Shown: positions 42,706 through 51,560 of the stretch, piece after piece
Layout: each line of letters opens with the position of its first letter
Position numbering within the stretch: position 1 is the stretch's first letter
From: Actinomycetaceae bacterium
GTDB lineage: Bacteria; Actinomycetota; Actinomycetes; Actinomycetales; Actinomycetaceae
Length of the DNA: 60,511 bases
Reading direction: 5' to 3'
Assembly (NCBI GenBank): GCA_030537735.1
Contig: JAUNVG010000012.1
Span: 1-60,511, forward strand
The notes under the pieces: model-generated
What the model saw: only the letters and a program-made list of their open reading frames with translations
The model's database searches: none
What the model was told of the DNA's origin: nothing
Program-made: the position numbers and the translations under genes

Positions 42706-44145
42706 GTGGACACTGTACTGGTGACAACCAACGCCGTGGCGCTGGTGGGGATCGAAGCACATGTCATTCGAGTGGAAACCCACGTCGGCCCGGGCATGGT
42801 GGTTTTCAACGTGGTGGGGTTACCTGACACTTCGGTGCGTGAATCTAAAGACCGGGTGCGAGCGGCCCTGCAGTCGTGCGCGGTGGAGTGGTTTGCGAAA
42901 CGGGTGACGGTGAATCTGTCTCCCGCTGACCTGCCGAAAGCGGGCGCAGTTTTCGACCTGGCTATTGCGATGGGGTTGCTGGGGGCGGCGCGCGCCGGCT
43001 ACCGGCAGGTGGTGGTGGCGGCGCAGAACTACGCTGAAGCCGCCCTGGTGCCGGGAGTGCAGGTGCGTGGCTGCACCCATCTTTCGCAAGTGGTGGAGTG
43101 CTGCCGTAACTGGGACGAAAGCGCCGCCGCCTACGCGCAGCCGCCAAAGCCAGGCAAGCCGCTTCCAGGAGCTACGGAGGCGGGTGTGGATCTGGGTGAT
43201 ATTCGCGGCCAGCACGAAGCCATGGAGTCCTTGGTGGTCACCGCCGCGGGCGGTCACCACCTGTTGATGATTGGGGAGCCGGGGGCAGGTAAAACCATGC
43301 TGGCGCGCGCCCTGCCGAGTATTTTGCCGCCTTTAGACGATGACCAGGCGATCGAAACCACCGCGGTTCATTCCTTGGCGGGAACCTTGGAACCGGGCCA
43401 AGGGCTCATGCGGATCCCGCCTTTCCAAATGCCTCACCACAGCGCCACTTTGCCCGCCATCATTGGAGGAGGCAGCCAAGGCCTCACCCCAGGTGCTGCT
43501 TCCTTGGCTCACCATGGGGTGCTGTTTTTAGACGAGGCCACGGAGTTTAACGCTCACGTACTTGACGGTATGCGCCAACCGTTAGAGAGCGGCTATGTGC
43601 GGGTGCATCGGGCACGCTACCGCGCCCAGCTTCCAGCTCGCTTCCAACTGGTGTTGGCCACCAACCCGTGCCCGTGCGGCAACGCCCTGTCTAAGGGCAA
43701 GACCTGTAAGTGTTCGTCCATACAGTTGCGCCGCTATATGGGGCGCCTGTCCGGGCCGTTAATGGACCGGGTGGATGTGCATGTCACCATGCATTCGCCT
43801 TCCCGCGCGGACCTGGCGCGCCCGGCGCCTTACACGAGTGCGACCGCGCGCGAAAAAGTCCGGCAGGCGCGCGCACGAGCGGCGCATCGGTGGCGTGAAT
43901 ACCCGTGGTCGCTTAACGCTCACGTGCCGGCGAGGCAACTTCGCCGCTCCGGCAGCCTCAATGCGCGAGCGTGTGAATACCTCGATGACGCGGTTGGGCG
44001 AGGGGTGCTCAGTATGCGCGGGGCCGACCGGGTTTTACGCCTGGCGCTGACGCTTGCCGACATGGAGGGGCGGGCGCAAGTAGATCTGGCTGATATCGGA
44101 AAAGCTTTGCAGTATCGGAATGGAGCTCACTATGGGAACTATTGA
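42706..44145 (+). CDS. YifB/ComM-family Mg-chelatase-like AAA protein
   Basis: 479-aa AAA+ protein. The N-terminal domain starts VTTNAVALVGIEAHVIRVET and has NVVGLPDTSVRESKDRVRAA. AAA motifs: Walker A GEPGAGKTMLARALPSIL, FQMPHHSATLPAIIGGGSQG and Walker B GVLFLDEATEF. A zinc-like cluster NPCPCGNALSKGKTCKCS follows. ComM relatives act as a helicase in branch migration during natural transformation. It overlaps dprA by 14 nt. GTG start. Confidence 0.93.
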   Translation: MDTVLVTTNAVALVGIEAHVIRVETHVGPGMVVFNVVGLPDTSVRESKDRVRAALQSCAVEWFAKRVTVNLSPADLPKAGAVFDLAIAMGLLGAARAGYRQVVVAAQNYAEAALVPGVQVRGCTHLSQVVECCRNWDESAAAYAQPPKPGKPLPGATEAGVDLGDIRGQHEAMESLVVTAAGGHHLLMIGEPGAGKTMLARALPSILPPLDDDQAIETTAVHSLAGTLEPGQGLMRIPPFQMPHHSATLPAIIGGGSQGLTPGAASLAHHGVLFLDEATEFNAHVLDGMRQPLESGYVRVHRARYRAQLPARFQLVLATNPCPCGNALSKGKTCKCSSIQLRRYMGRLSGPLMDRVDVHVTMHSPSRADLARPAPYTSATAREKVRQARARAAHRWREYPWSLNAHVPARQLRRSGSLNARACEYLDDAVGRGVLSMRGADRVLRLALTLADMEGRAQVDLADIGKALQYRNGAHYGNY

Positions 44146-45286
44146 TTTCAACAACCCGCTGCACGTGGCGTGCGGTTGGGCGAACTTACAAGAACCTGGG
44201 GATGAAACCGCAGGCCTACTGCGTTCACTGGTGGGGGCGGACACCGCGCTGGAGATGGTGATGACCCACGAACATGCGAATGTGGTTGTCAGCTACCTTA
44301 AGGACCAGCCGGAGGCGGCGGCTCACAATTTTGAAAAGGCCTGGCAGCGGTGGCGAGCGCGGTTGGACACTACCCACATTGAAAATGACCTAGCTACCAT
44401 GGAGCGTTTAGGTGGGTGGGTGATTTATCCCGGTCACGAACTGTGGCCTGAGGCGGTGGAGGACCTGGGGTTGGCGGCTCCGGTGGCGATCTGGGGTTTG
44501 GGCAGCCTATTGCCGGAAGGCCAGCTTCCGCCCGTGCGGGTGGCGATTGTGGGAGCGCGAGCTTGTACCGCGGCGGGAGAAAGGCACGCTTGGGAACTGG
44601 GGCACGAACTTGCCCACGATGGTGTCAGCGTGGTTTCAGGTGGGGCTTTCGGCATTGACATTGCCGCCCACCACGGGGCTTTAAAAGCCGGTCATACGTT
44701 GGCGGTAATGGCAGGGGGACTGAGCCAGCTCTACCCGCGCGCGCACGAGGAATCTTTCCAACAGGTAGTTGAAAGTGGGGGAGGGATTATCAGCGAGGTA
44801 CCCCCGTTTTGGCGTCCCGCCAGGTGGCGGTTTGTCTCCCGCAACCGAGTTATCGCAGCTATTAGTGATGCCACCATCATGGTGGAGGCAGCGTCACGGT
44901 CAGGGGCGGTAGTTACCTTGGCGCGCGCCATGGAAATGGGGCGAGAAGTCGGCGCCTACCCCGGTCCGGTGGGTTCTCCCACTACTGAGGGCTGCCACCA
45001 GGCAATCCGCAACGGGGCCACGTTGGTCACTTGCGCCAGCCACGTCCTCGAAATGGTAAGACCACTGGGACAGGTGGAAGACGCCGACGCGACGGCGCCA
45101 CTGTTTGATTTGGCCCCCGATGAGCAGCGGGTGTTCGACGCCATGCCGAAACGGCGGGCCGCGAGGGCTCAAGACATCGCGGTCGCAGCCGGGCTGGGGG
45201 TGGATGAAACCCTGGGAATATTGGCGCGCCTGGTGCTGGGTGGGAAAGTGAGCGCCGCCCAGCAGCGGTATGCGCGTAGGACTTAG
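44132..45286 (+). CDS. dprA: DNA processing protein DprA
   Basis: 384-aa protein that loads RecA on incoming single-stranded DNA. The Rossmann-like core has RVAIVGARACTAAGERHAWE, then VVSGGAFGIDIAAHHGAL, and FVSRNRVIAAISDATIMVEA. The C-terminal 60 residues form a winged helix (RRAARAQDIAVAAGLGVDET). The ATG at 44132 is preferred over the ATG at 44120 because GGAG lies 6 nt before it. It overlaps the YifB gene. Confidence 0.93.
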   Translation: MGTIDFNNPLHVACGWANLQEPGDETAGLLRSLVGADTALEMVMTHEHANVVVSYLKDQPEAAAHNFEKAWQRWRARLDTTHIENDLATMERLGGWVIYPGHELWPEAVEDLGLAAPVAIWGLGSLLPEGQLPPVRVAIVGARACTAAGERHAWELGHELAHDGVSVVSGGAFGIDIAAHHGALKAGHTLAVMAGGLSQLYPRAHEESFQQVVESGGGIISEVPPFWRPARWRFVSRNRVIAAISDATIMVEAASRSGAVVTLARAMEMGREVGAYPGPVGSPTTEGCHQAIRNGATLVTCASHVLEMVRPLGQVEDADATAPLFDLAPDEQRVFDAMPKRRAARAQDIAVAAGLGVDETLGILARLVLGGKVSAAQQRYARRT

Positions 45287-45386
45287 CTTGCGCGCGCCGC
45301 AAGAACAGGTGGTGATGGTGGGTTAGTCTGACTGGTAGAAAGGCAGCAGGAAGTGAAGTTACCAGCGTAAGGATGGGGGCGAGGGC

Positions 45387-46316
45387 GTGGGGCAGGGGCC
45401 ATCGAAACGCCGAGAGGACGTGTTGCGGCAGTGGGAGAACTACCTCACCCACACTCGCGGCCTGTCGGAGCACACGGTGCGCGCCTACGTTCACGACGTC
45501 ACGCAGGCGTGGGATTTCACGTTAGCGCAGGCGGATTTAGATGGTGAGCAGTTCACTTCCAGGGCGTTGCGTGCCTGGTTGGCTGACTGCACCCGCAGCG
45601 GCCATTCGCGGGCGGCGGTGGCGCGCTACGCTTCCAGTTTGCGCACTTTCGGGGCCTGGCTTCGTCGTAGCCACTACCTGGAGGTTGACCCCACTACTAA
45701 GCTGCGTTCAGCGCCCCTAGATCAAGTGCTGCCCCACACTCTCAATCCCGCGCAGGCCAAACAGCTGTTAGATAGCTACCAGCAGCGGCCCGACGCCGAC
45801 GATCCTCAGCTTCAACGCGATCGCGCTATGTTCGAAGTTTTGTACTCCACCGGTATTCGCGTTAGTGAGCTAACCGCTTTGAACTTAGGTAACCTCGATG
45901 CCACCGCGCGCACCCTGCGGGTTTGGGGTAAAGGCAGTAAAGAGCGCGTGGTGCCCTACGGCACCGCCGCCCACGCGGCCTTACGCATTTGGGTGGAACA
46001 AGGACGCCCCCAGCTTTTCACCCCGCAAGCTGGCGAAGCGTTATTCTTAGGCGCTCGCGGTGGGCGCATTGATGCGCGAGTGGTGCGGGATCGTTTGACT
46101 GCCGGTTGCACGTGGGCGAAAGTGCCGTTGATTAGCCCCCACGGGTTGCGCCACAGCGCCGCCACTCACATGGTTGAAGGCGGGGCTGACCTGCGCGCGG
46201 TGCAGGACCTTTTAGGACATTCTTCCTTGCAAACCACGCAGCGTTACACGCATGTGGATGCAGCTAGATTGAGTAAGATCGTGCGGCAAGCACACCCGCG
46301 CGCCACCCGTCACTAA
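45387..46316 (+). CDS. xerC: Tyrosine recombinase XerC
   Basis: 309-aa recombinase resolving chromosome dimers. N-terminal SAM-like domain (YLTHTRGLSEHTVRAYVHDV). Catalytic residues: Arg in STGIRVSELTAL, Lys in WGKGSKERVVPYG, His-x-x-Arg in SPHGLRHSAATHMVEGG, His in QDLLGHSSLQTTQ and Tyr in QRYTHVDA. The place next to dprA and rpsB is the standard actinobacterial XerC position, so it is not a mobile integrase. GTG start. Confidence 0.94.
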   Translation: MGQGPSKRREDVLRQWENYLTHTRGLSEHTVRAYVHDVTQAWDFTLAQADLDGEQFTSRALRAWLADCTRSGHSRAAVARYASSLRTFGAWLRRSHYLEVDPTTKLRSAPLDQVLPHTLNPAQAKQLLDSYQQRPDADDPQLQRDRAMFEVLYSTGIRVSELTALNLGNLDATARTLRVWGKGSKERVVPYGTAAHAALRIWVEQGRPQLFTPQAGEALFLGARGGRIDARVVRDRLTAGCTWAKVPLISPHGLRHSAATHMVEGGADLRAVQDLLGHSSLQTTQRYTHVDAARLSKIVRQAHPRATRH

Positions 46317-46479
46317 AGCGCAGGGGCTTTCCAGTCGCATCAGTTGGGGGCCAGTGCGGGCCGGTAGTTCACTACGCCAGCGCCCCGCGCAAGGGTCAAT
46401 CAGCGCGGGAGGTCCTACTCGTCCAGCTAGTTCCACTAGCGGGGTTGAAACCATGCCTAAAGCTACCTTGGGGGAAGGA

Positions 46480-47139
46480 CTAATCCTCCCAAGGCAGTAG
46501 GCGCACCTCACCTATCACTAGTAGCAGCGGATTGAGGTATTCGTGGCGCCCGCGTTTGACTCCCCAGTGTAGGCAGTCTCCCTCGTGGCCGGGCTCCAGG
46601 GTGCCGACCACGGTGCCGGCGGGAATAGTCTGGCCGACACTGACTGTGGGGGAGAGCGGCTCGAAAGTAGAGCGCAAGCCACCTTCGTGAGCGATAGAAA
46701 CTACCTGGCGATCCACTAACTTGCCGGCATACACCACGGTGCCGGCGCGCGGGGCACGCACCGGCGTGCCCACCGCCACGCACAGGTCCACCCCGCGGTG
46801 TCCTGCCTGCCAGTGTTTAGGTGGCGGGTCGAACTTGCGTCCCACCACCAGGGGAGGGGGAACCGGGGGAAGCCAACGCTCCGGCTGCGCGTGAGCGGCG
46901 AAAGGGTGGGCGGCAAAGGGGACTGTCACCAGTAAGGTCAAGGCCCCAGCCCAAAGCAAGAGGCCGGCAACTAGCTGACGCCAAAGTGGAAGGCGCGTTC
47001 GCCGGTGGGCTGCCGAACCACCGCTGGCCGTCGAGCTGTGGCCTGCCGCGCCGCCTGCTGTGCCGTGGCTTGCCGCGCCGCCTGCCGCGCCGCCGTCGGT
47101 CGTGAGGGAGACAGAGAAAAGAAAACTAACTAACTGCAT
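46480..47139 (-). CDS. M23-family peptidase or murein-binding protein
   Basis: 219 aa. After an Ala/Gly/Ser-rich stretch there is a membrane segment (QLVAGLLLWAGALTLLVTVP) and then a LytM-type domain. HRGVDLCVAVGTPVRAPRAG, GTVVYAGKLVDRQVVSIAHE and CLHWGVKRG give the fold, with HxH-like HWG near the end. The first zinc motif usually reads HxxxD: here GHRGVDL keeps His and Asp. The frame is open to 47226, but TACTTT on the minus strand ends 6 nt before the ATG at 47139, so the shorter leaderless form is preferred. Faces xerC and is divergent from rpsB. Confidence 0.78.
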   Translation of the reverse strand: MQLVSFLFSVSLTTDGGAAGGAASHGTAGGAAGHSSTASGGSAAHRRTRLPLWRQLVAGLLLWAGALTLLVTVPFAAHPFAAHAQPERWLPPVPPPLVVGRKFDPPPKHWQAGHRGVDLCVAVGTPVRAPRAGTVVYAGKLVDRQVVSIAHEGGLRSTFEPLSPTVSVGQTIPAGTVVGTLEPGHEGDCLHWGVKRGRHEYLNPLLLVIGEVRLLPWED

Positions 47140-47226
47140 GTCGCCAAAGTAAAGACGCCGGAACGAAGCCAGCCACCCGCCCTCGTAATGTCTGTGGATA
47201 AAACGCGTCTGTGAGGGCGTATTCAC

Positions 47227-47479
47227 AAGGCCGGTAATTCACACCAGCGCCCCCAATCCGGTAGAATCGACGCGGCACTTCTTTGCGGAAGTGACTAACG
47301 CGCGTCCAGTACCGCCCCCACTGTTGGAAACGGCAGTGGCCTCGCGGACGGGGAAGCCACAGTGCCAGTTGGAAACAACTGGAGGTAACCGCCGGGGACG
47401 CTAGGGCCGAAAGGCAGTAACTGAAACCCGAGCGCAAAGCGCTCCCGACCGGGCACGAAAGCCCCGCGAAAGGAAAACC
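47227..47479 (+). promoter_or_regulatory. rpsB promoter and structured leader
   Basis: TAGAAT (47262-47267) with TTCACA (47238-47243) 18 bp upstream is a plausible promoter. The following 210-nt leader can fold: CCAGTTG-gaaa-CAACTGG (47365-47382) and GAGCGC-aaa-GCGCTC (47430-47444) are perfect hairpins. Long folded leaders before rpsB often let S2 repress its own synthesis in other bacteria; here that is inference. GAAAGGAAA precedes the ATG. Confidence 0.5.
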
Positions 47480-48340
47480 ATGGCAGTTGTTACCATGCGT
47501 CAGCTCCTGGAAAGCGGTGTTCACTTCGGACACCAGACCCGCCGTTGGAACCCGAAGATGAAGAAGTTCATCCTCACCGAACGCAACGGCATCTACGTAA
47601 TCGACCTGTCGCAGACCATTGCCGACATCGACATTGCTTATGACTTCGTGAAGGAAACCGTCGCACACGGTGGCAACATCCTTTTCGTCGGCACCAAGAA
47701 GCAAGCCCAAGAATCCATCGAAGAACACGCCGAGCGCGTAGGCATGCCCTACGTTAACCACCGCTGGCTCGGTGGTATGCTCACCAACTTCCAGACCGTT
47801 TCCAAGCGCCTGCAACGCATGAAGGAACTGGAACAGATTGACTTTGATGACGTAGCGTCCTCCGGTCACACCAAGAAAGAACTGCTCATGATGCGTCGGG
47901 AGATGGAAAAACTCCAGCGCTCACTGGGTGGTATCCGCGACATGTACAAGACCCCCTCCATGCTGTGGGTTGTTGACACCAACAAGGAACAGCTGGCGAT
48001 TTCCGAAGCTAAGAAGCTCGGCATCCCGGTGGTTGCGATCCTGGACACCAACTGCGATCCCGACGAGGTCGACTACGGCGTTCCCGGAAACGACGACGCC
48101 ATTCGCTCCGTTGACATCCTCACCCGCGTGATTGCCGACGCTTGCGCCGCGGGTCTGCTGGCTCGTAACGAGAAGCGTCAGCGCAGCGGTGAAGAAGAAG
48201 CTGCTGAACCGATGGCCGAGTGGGAACGCGAAATGCTGACCACCAGCGAAGCCGATGAAAAGCAGGCAGAAGAAGCCAAGGAAGAAAAGCCCGCCGAAGC
48301 AGAAGCCGATGAAAAGCCGGCTGAAGGCGAAGCTAAGTAA
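47480..48340 (+). CDS. rpsB: 30S ribosomal protein S2
   Basis: 286 aa. The S2 core begins [20 protein letters not shown], with [20 protein letters not shown], then [20 protein letters not shown] and [20 protein letters not shown]. The last 50 residues are an acidic Lys/Glu/Ala tail ([20 protein letters not shown]), longer than in E. coli but frequent in actinobacteria. First gene of rpsB-tsf-pyrH-frr. Confidence 0.97.
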   Translation: MAVVTMRQLLESGVHFGHQTRRWNPKMKKFILTERNGIYVIDLSQTIADIDIAYDFVKETVAHGGNILFVGTKKQAQESIEEHAERVGMPYVNHRWLGGMLTNFQTVSKRLQRMKELEQIDFDDVASSGHTKKELLMMRREMEKLQRSLGGIRDMYKTPSMLWVVDTNKEQLAISEAKKLGIPVVAILDTNCDPDEVDYGVPGNDDAIRSVDILTRVIADACAAGLLARNEKRQRSGEEEAAEPMAEWEREMLTTSEADEKQAEEAKEEKPAEAEADEKPAEGEAK

Positions 48341-48376
48341 CTGCCCGCAGAACCAACATTTTAGAAAAGGACTAAC

Positions 48377-49207
48377 ATGGCGAACTACACTGCCGCCGAC
48401 GTCAAGGCCCTGCGCGAGCAGACCGGCGCCGGCATGATGGACGTCAAGAAAGCTCTGGATGAAGCTAACGGCGACAAAGAAAAGGCCCTTGAAATCATCC
48501 GCCTTTCCGGACTCAAATCCCTCTCCAAGCGTGAAGGCCGCACCGCTTCCGCTGGCCTGATTGCCGGCCGCGTAGAAGATGGCAACGTCGGCGTAATGGT
48601 GGAAGTTAACTCCGAAACCGACTTCGTCGCTAAGAACGACAAGTTCATCGCGTTTGCGAACACCATCCTCGATGCTGCTATCAACTCCAAGGCCACCGAG
48701 GTCGAGGCCCTGCTGGCAGCCGAAGCTGAAGATGGCACTGTTTCCAACATGGTGGACAACATGGCCGCGGTTATCGGTGAAAAGATCGTGGTGCGTCGCG
48801 TAGTGCGCGTCGAAGGCGAAGCCGTAGACCTGTACTTGCACCAGACTTCCGCTGACCTACCTGCCCAGGTGGGCGTCCTCGTAGCCACCGACCAGGCAGG
48901 CGCCGAGGTCGCACGCGACGTCGCCATGCACGTGGCCGGGTTCCAGCCTGATTACCTGGATCGTGACTCCGTGCCGGCAGACGTGCTGGAGAAGGAACGC
49001 GACACCCTCACCAAGCTGACGATTTCCGAAGGCAAGCCCGAACACATTGCGGAAAAGATCGTCGAAGGCCGTATGGGCGCGTTCTACAAAGACAACTGCC
49101 TAGTAGACCAGGACTTCGCACGTGACCCGTCCAAGACCGTGGGCGCAGTCCTGAAAGAAGCAGGCGCGAAGGTAACCGAATTCGTTCGTTACCAGGTAGG
49201 CGCCTAA
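48377..49207 (+). CDS. tsf: Elongation factor Ts
   Basis: 276-aa nucleotide exchange factor for EF-Tu. The N-terminal module is KALREQTGAGMMDVKKALDE, with the EF-Tu contact EVNSETDFVAKNDKFIAFAN in the core. Normal length. It follows rpsB by 36 nt with AAAAGGAC at its start. A strong terminator lies after it. Confidence 0.97.
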   Translation: MANYTAADVKALREQTGAGMMDVKKALDEANGDKEKALEIIRLSGLKSLSKREGRTASAGLIAGRVEDGNVGVMVEVNSETDFVAKNDKFIAFANTILDAAINSKATEVEALLAAEAEDGTVSNMVDNMAAVIGEKIVVRRVVRVEGEAVDLYLHQTSADLPAQVGVLVATDQAGAEVARDVAMHVAGFQPDYLDRDSVPADVLEKERDTLTKLTISEGKPEHIAEKIVEGRMGAFYKDNCLVDQDFARDPSKTVGAVLKEAGAKVTEFVRYQVGA

Positions 49208-49222
49208 CCTACCTAAACGGTG

Positions 49223-49255
49223 GCCCCGTTCCCACACGTGGAACGGGGCTTTACC
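49223..49255 (+). terminator. Terminator after tsf
   Basis: GCCCCGTTCC-c-AC and GTGGAACGGGGC form a 12-bp stem with one bulged C, followed by TTTACC. It separates rpsB-tsf from pyrH-frr. Confidence 0.8.
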
Positions 49256-49293
49256 ACAACCCGGATGAACCGCAGCCACCGAAGGAGTAAACC

Positions 49294-50028
49294 ATGGACA
49301 ACAACCCCCAGCCAACCCGCCGAGTCCTACTGAAACTATCCGGTGAAGTCTTCGGTGGAGGCAGCATCGGGCTAGACCCCAAAGTCGTATCCAACACCGC
49401 CAGTCAGATCGCCGCCGCCGTGAACGAAGGAGTCCAAGTCGCAGTGGTGGTAGGGGGCGGAAACTTCTTCCGCGGCGCGGAACTATCCCAACACGGACTG
49501 GACCGGGCACGCGCTGACTACATGGGAATGTTGGGAACGGTGATGAACGCCCTCGCCCTGCAGGACTTCTTAGAACAAGAAGGCGTCACCACCCGGGTGC
49601 AGTCCGCGATCTCCATGCGGCAGGTAGCTGAACCCTACATTCCGCTTAAAGCCATACGGCACTTGGAGAAGGGCCGGGTAGTGGTGTTCGGCGCCGGCGC
49701 CGGGCTGCCGTATTTTTCTACCGACACGGTTTCGGCTCAGCGCGCGTTGGAGACCCGCTGTTCGGAACTGCTCGTTGGTAAGAACGGGGTGGATGGGATC
49801 TACACGGATGATCCGCGTACGAACCCCGAGGCGAAGCGGATTGACTTCGTTACCTATCAAGACGCGCTTGCGCAAGGGTTGAGAGTGGTTGATGCCGCCG
49901 CGTTCTCCCTGTGTCAGGATAATAATCTGGACATGCGGGTTTTCGGAATGAGTGAACCTGGGAACGTGACTGCCGCACTATTGGGTAAGAAGATCGGTAC
50001 GCTGGTATCAACCACTGCTAAAAACTAA
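49294..50028 (+). CDS. pyrH: Uridylate kinase
   Basis: 244-aa hexameric kinase converting UMP to UDP. Motifs: [59 protein letters not shown] and [16 protein letters not shown] (UMP site). [20 protein letters not shown] is the ATP-side loop. Start after GAAGGAG. Followed by frr 21 nt later. Confidence 0.97.
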   Translation: MDNNPQPTRRVLLKLSGEVFGGGSIGLDPKVVSNTASQIAAAVNEGVQVAVVVGGGNFFRGAELSQHGLDRARADYMGMLGTVMNALALQDFLEQEGVTTRVQSAISMRQVAEPYIPLKAIRHLEKGRVVVFGAGAGLPYFSTDTVSAQRALETRCSELLVGKNGVDGIYTDDPRTNPEAKRIDFVTYQDALAQGLRVVDAAAFSLCQDNNLDMRVFGMSEPGNVTAALLGKKIGTLVSTTAKN

Positions 50029-50049
50029 CAAGTTTGAGGAGAAGCAAAC

Positions 50050-50607
50050 ATGATTGAAGACGCCTTATTGGAAGCCGAAGAAGGCATGGAAAAAGCGTTG
50101 GAAGCCACTCGTCGCGAGTTTGGAAATATTCGCACCGGGCGGGCCAACCCCGACATGTTTAACCAGATCCTCGTCGACTACTACGGCGCTCCCACGCCGT
50201 TGCAGCAGCTGGCGTCCCTGCAGATCCCGGAAGCTCGCATGGTGCTCATCAGCCCCTACGACCGCGGTGCGGTAGCGGAGATTATTCGCGCCATCCGCGA
50301 ATCGAACCTGGGGATTAACCCCACTGATGACGGTAACGTGATTCGCTGTAACCTTCCGGCCCTTACCGAAGAGCGTCGTAAGGACTACGTCAAGCAGGCT
50401 CGCCAGCGGGCGGAAGAAGGACGCATCTCGGTGCGTAACGAGCGTCGCAAAGCCAAGGAAGAACTTGACCGTATTAAGAAAGACGGTGAAGACGGCGAGG
50501 ACGCGGTCGAGCGTGGGGAAAAGGAACTAGAGTCCCTCACCAAGAGCTTCGTTGACAAGATCGACCAAGAGTTGGCAGAAAAAGAAAAAGACCTGATGAC
50601 GGTCTAG
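50050..50607 (+). CDS. frr: Ribosome recycling factor
   Basis: 185-aa protein that splits ribosomes after termination together with EF-G. Conserved: GNIRTGRANPDMFNQILVDY, YGAPTPLQQLASLQIPEARM and NDGGVIRCNLP-like DDGNVIRCNLPALTEERRKD. Start after TTGAGGAG. Normal length. Confidence 0.97.
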   Translation: MIEDALLEAEEGMEKALEATRREFGNIRTGRANPDMFNQILVDYYGAPTPLQQLASLQIPEARMVLISPYDRGAVAEIIRAIRESNLGINPTDDGNVIRCNLPALTEERRKDYVKQARQRAEEGRISVRNERRKAKEELDRIKKDGEDGEDAVERGEKELESLTKSFVDKIDQELAEKEKDLMTV

Positions 50608-50621
50608 AGGATATGTCATTA

Positions 50622-50657
50622 GCCCTTGTCGGCGGCTGCGACGCTGACGGCAAGGGC
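50622..50657 (+). terminator. Hairpin after frr
   Basis: GCCCTTG (50622-50628) pairs with CAAGGGC (50651-50657), with GGCG/CGCT-type pairs inside. No T run follows, so termination may be partial and cdsA may be read from the same transcript. Confidence 0.5.
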
Positions 50658-50693
50658 CGATGCCACAGAGCCTAACAACCGGACAAGCGACAC

Positions 50694-51560
50694 GTGGACC
50701 TGAAAAAAGTATTCAACCCTGGACCTACCCAGAACCACAAGCCCCTTCCTGCCTCGGGCCGGGCTGGGCGCAACCTCCCGGCAGCTATCTCCGTGGGAGT
50801 GCTGCTAGCCGTAATCGCGGTGGGGTCACTGGTGTTTTCCCCACTGACGTTCTTCATACTGATTAACGTCTTAGTGGTTGTGGCGCTGTGGGAACTAGCT
50901 GGAGCTTTCGCCCGGCAAAACCGGCAAATCGTACTGGCACCCACCTGGGTGGGGGCAGTAGGTATGCTGTTTTGCGCGCGCTACCTGGGGTCCGAAGCAA
51001 CCCTGGCGGCACTGTCACTAACCGTGCTGGCAGTGGCGGTGTGGAAACTACTAGACCGACCGATTCTGCAGGTCCTACCGGACCTGATGGTCACTATTTT
51101 CGCCCTCATGTACGTGCCTGGCTTGGCTTCGTTCGTGGTGCTGCTACTGAACTCCGATGCCGGTTGGCAGGCGGTGTTGATTTACATTGCCTTAGCAGTT
51201 GCTAACGACCTGGGCGGGTGGATGACTGGGGTGTTGTGGGGTAAACACCCGATGGCGCCGCGGATTTCTCCGAAGAAATCTTGGGAAGGGTTCGCCGGTT
51301 CGGTGGCGCTGTCACTGGCGGTGGCGATACCGGGCATGATGTGGATTGGTGTTACCTGGTGGTGGGGGATCCCGCTGGCGATCCTCACCACCATTGCAGC
51401 CACCACGGGGGACCTGGTGGAATCGCTGATAAAACGCGACGTGGGGCTTAAAGACATGTCTAACCTGCTGCCTGGGCACGGCGGGTTGATGGACCGTATG
51501 GATTCGCTGCTGATGGTGGCGCCCATGATGTACCTGGTGGTGGCGGTGGCGCTACCGTGA
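50694..51560 (+). CDS. cdsA: Phosphatidate cytidylyltransferase
   Basis: 288-aa membrane enzyme making CDP-diacylglycerol from phosphatidic acid and CTP, with about eight membrane segments. The signature near the C-terminus is complete: APRISPKKSWEGFAGSVALS, then TTGDLVESLIKRDVGLKDMS and LLPGHGGLMDRMDSLLMVAP. GTG start at 50694. The 4-nt overlap with rlmN points to coupled translation. Confidence 0.95.
   Translation: MDLKKVFNPGPTQNHKPLPASGRAGRNLPAAISVGVLLAVIAVGSLVFSPLTFFILINVLVVVALWELAGAFARQNRQIVLAPTWVGAVGMLFCARYLGSEATLAALSLTVLAVAVWKLLDRPILQVLPDLMVTIFALMYVPGLASFVVLLLNSDAGWQAVLIYIALAVANDLGGWMTGVLWGKHPMAPRISPKKSWEGFAGSVALSLAVAIPGMMWIGVTWWWGIPLAILTTIAATTGDLVESLIKRDVGLKDMSNLLPGHGGLMDRMDSLLMVAPMMYLVVAVALP

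Noticed and set aside
45387..46316. Integrase of a mobile element
   Set aside because: The tyrosine recombinase lies in the conserved dprA-xerC-rpsB order and has the XerC layout, so it is the housekeeping recombinase.
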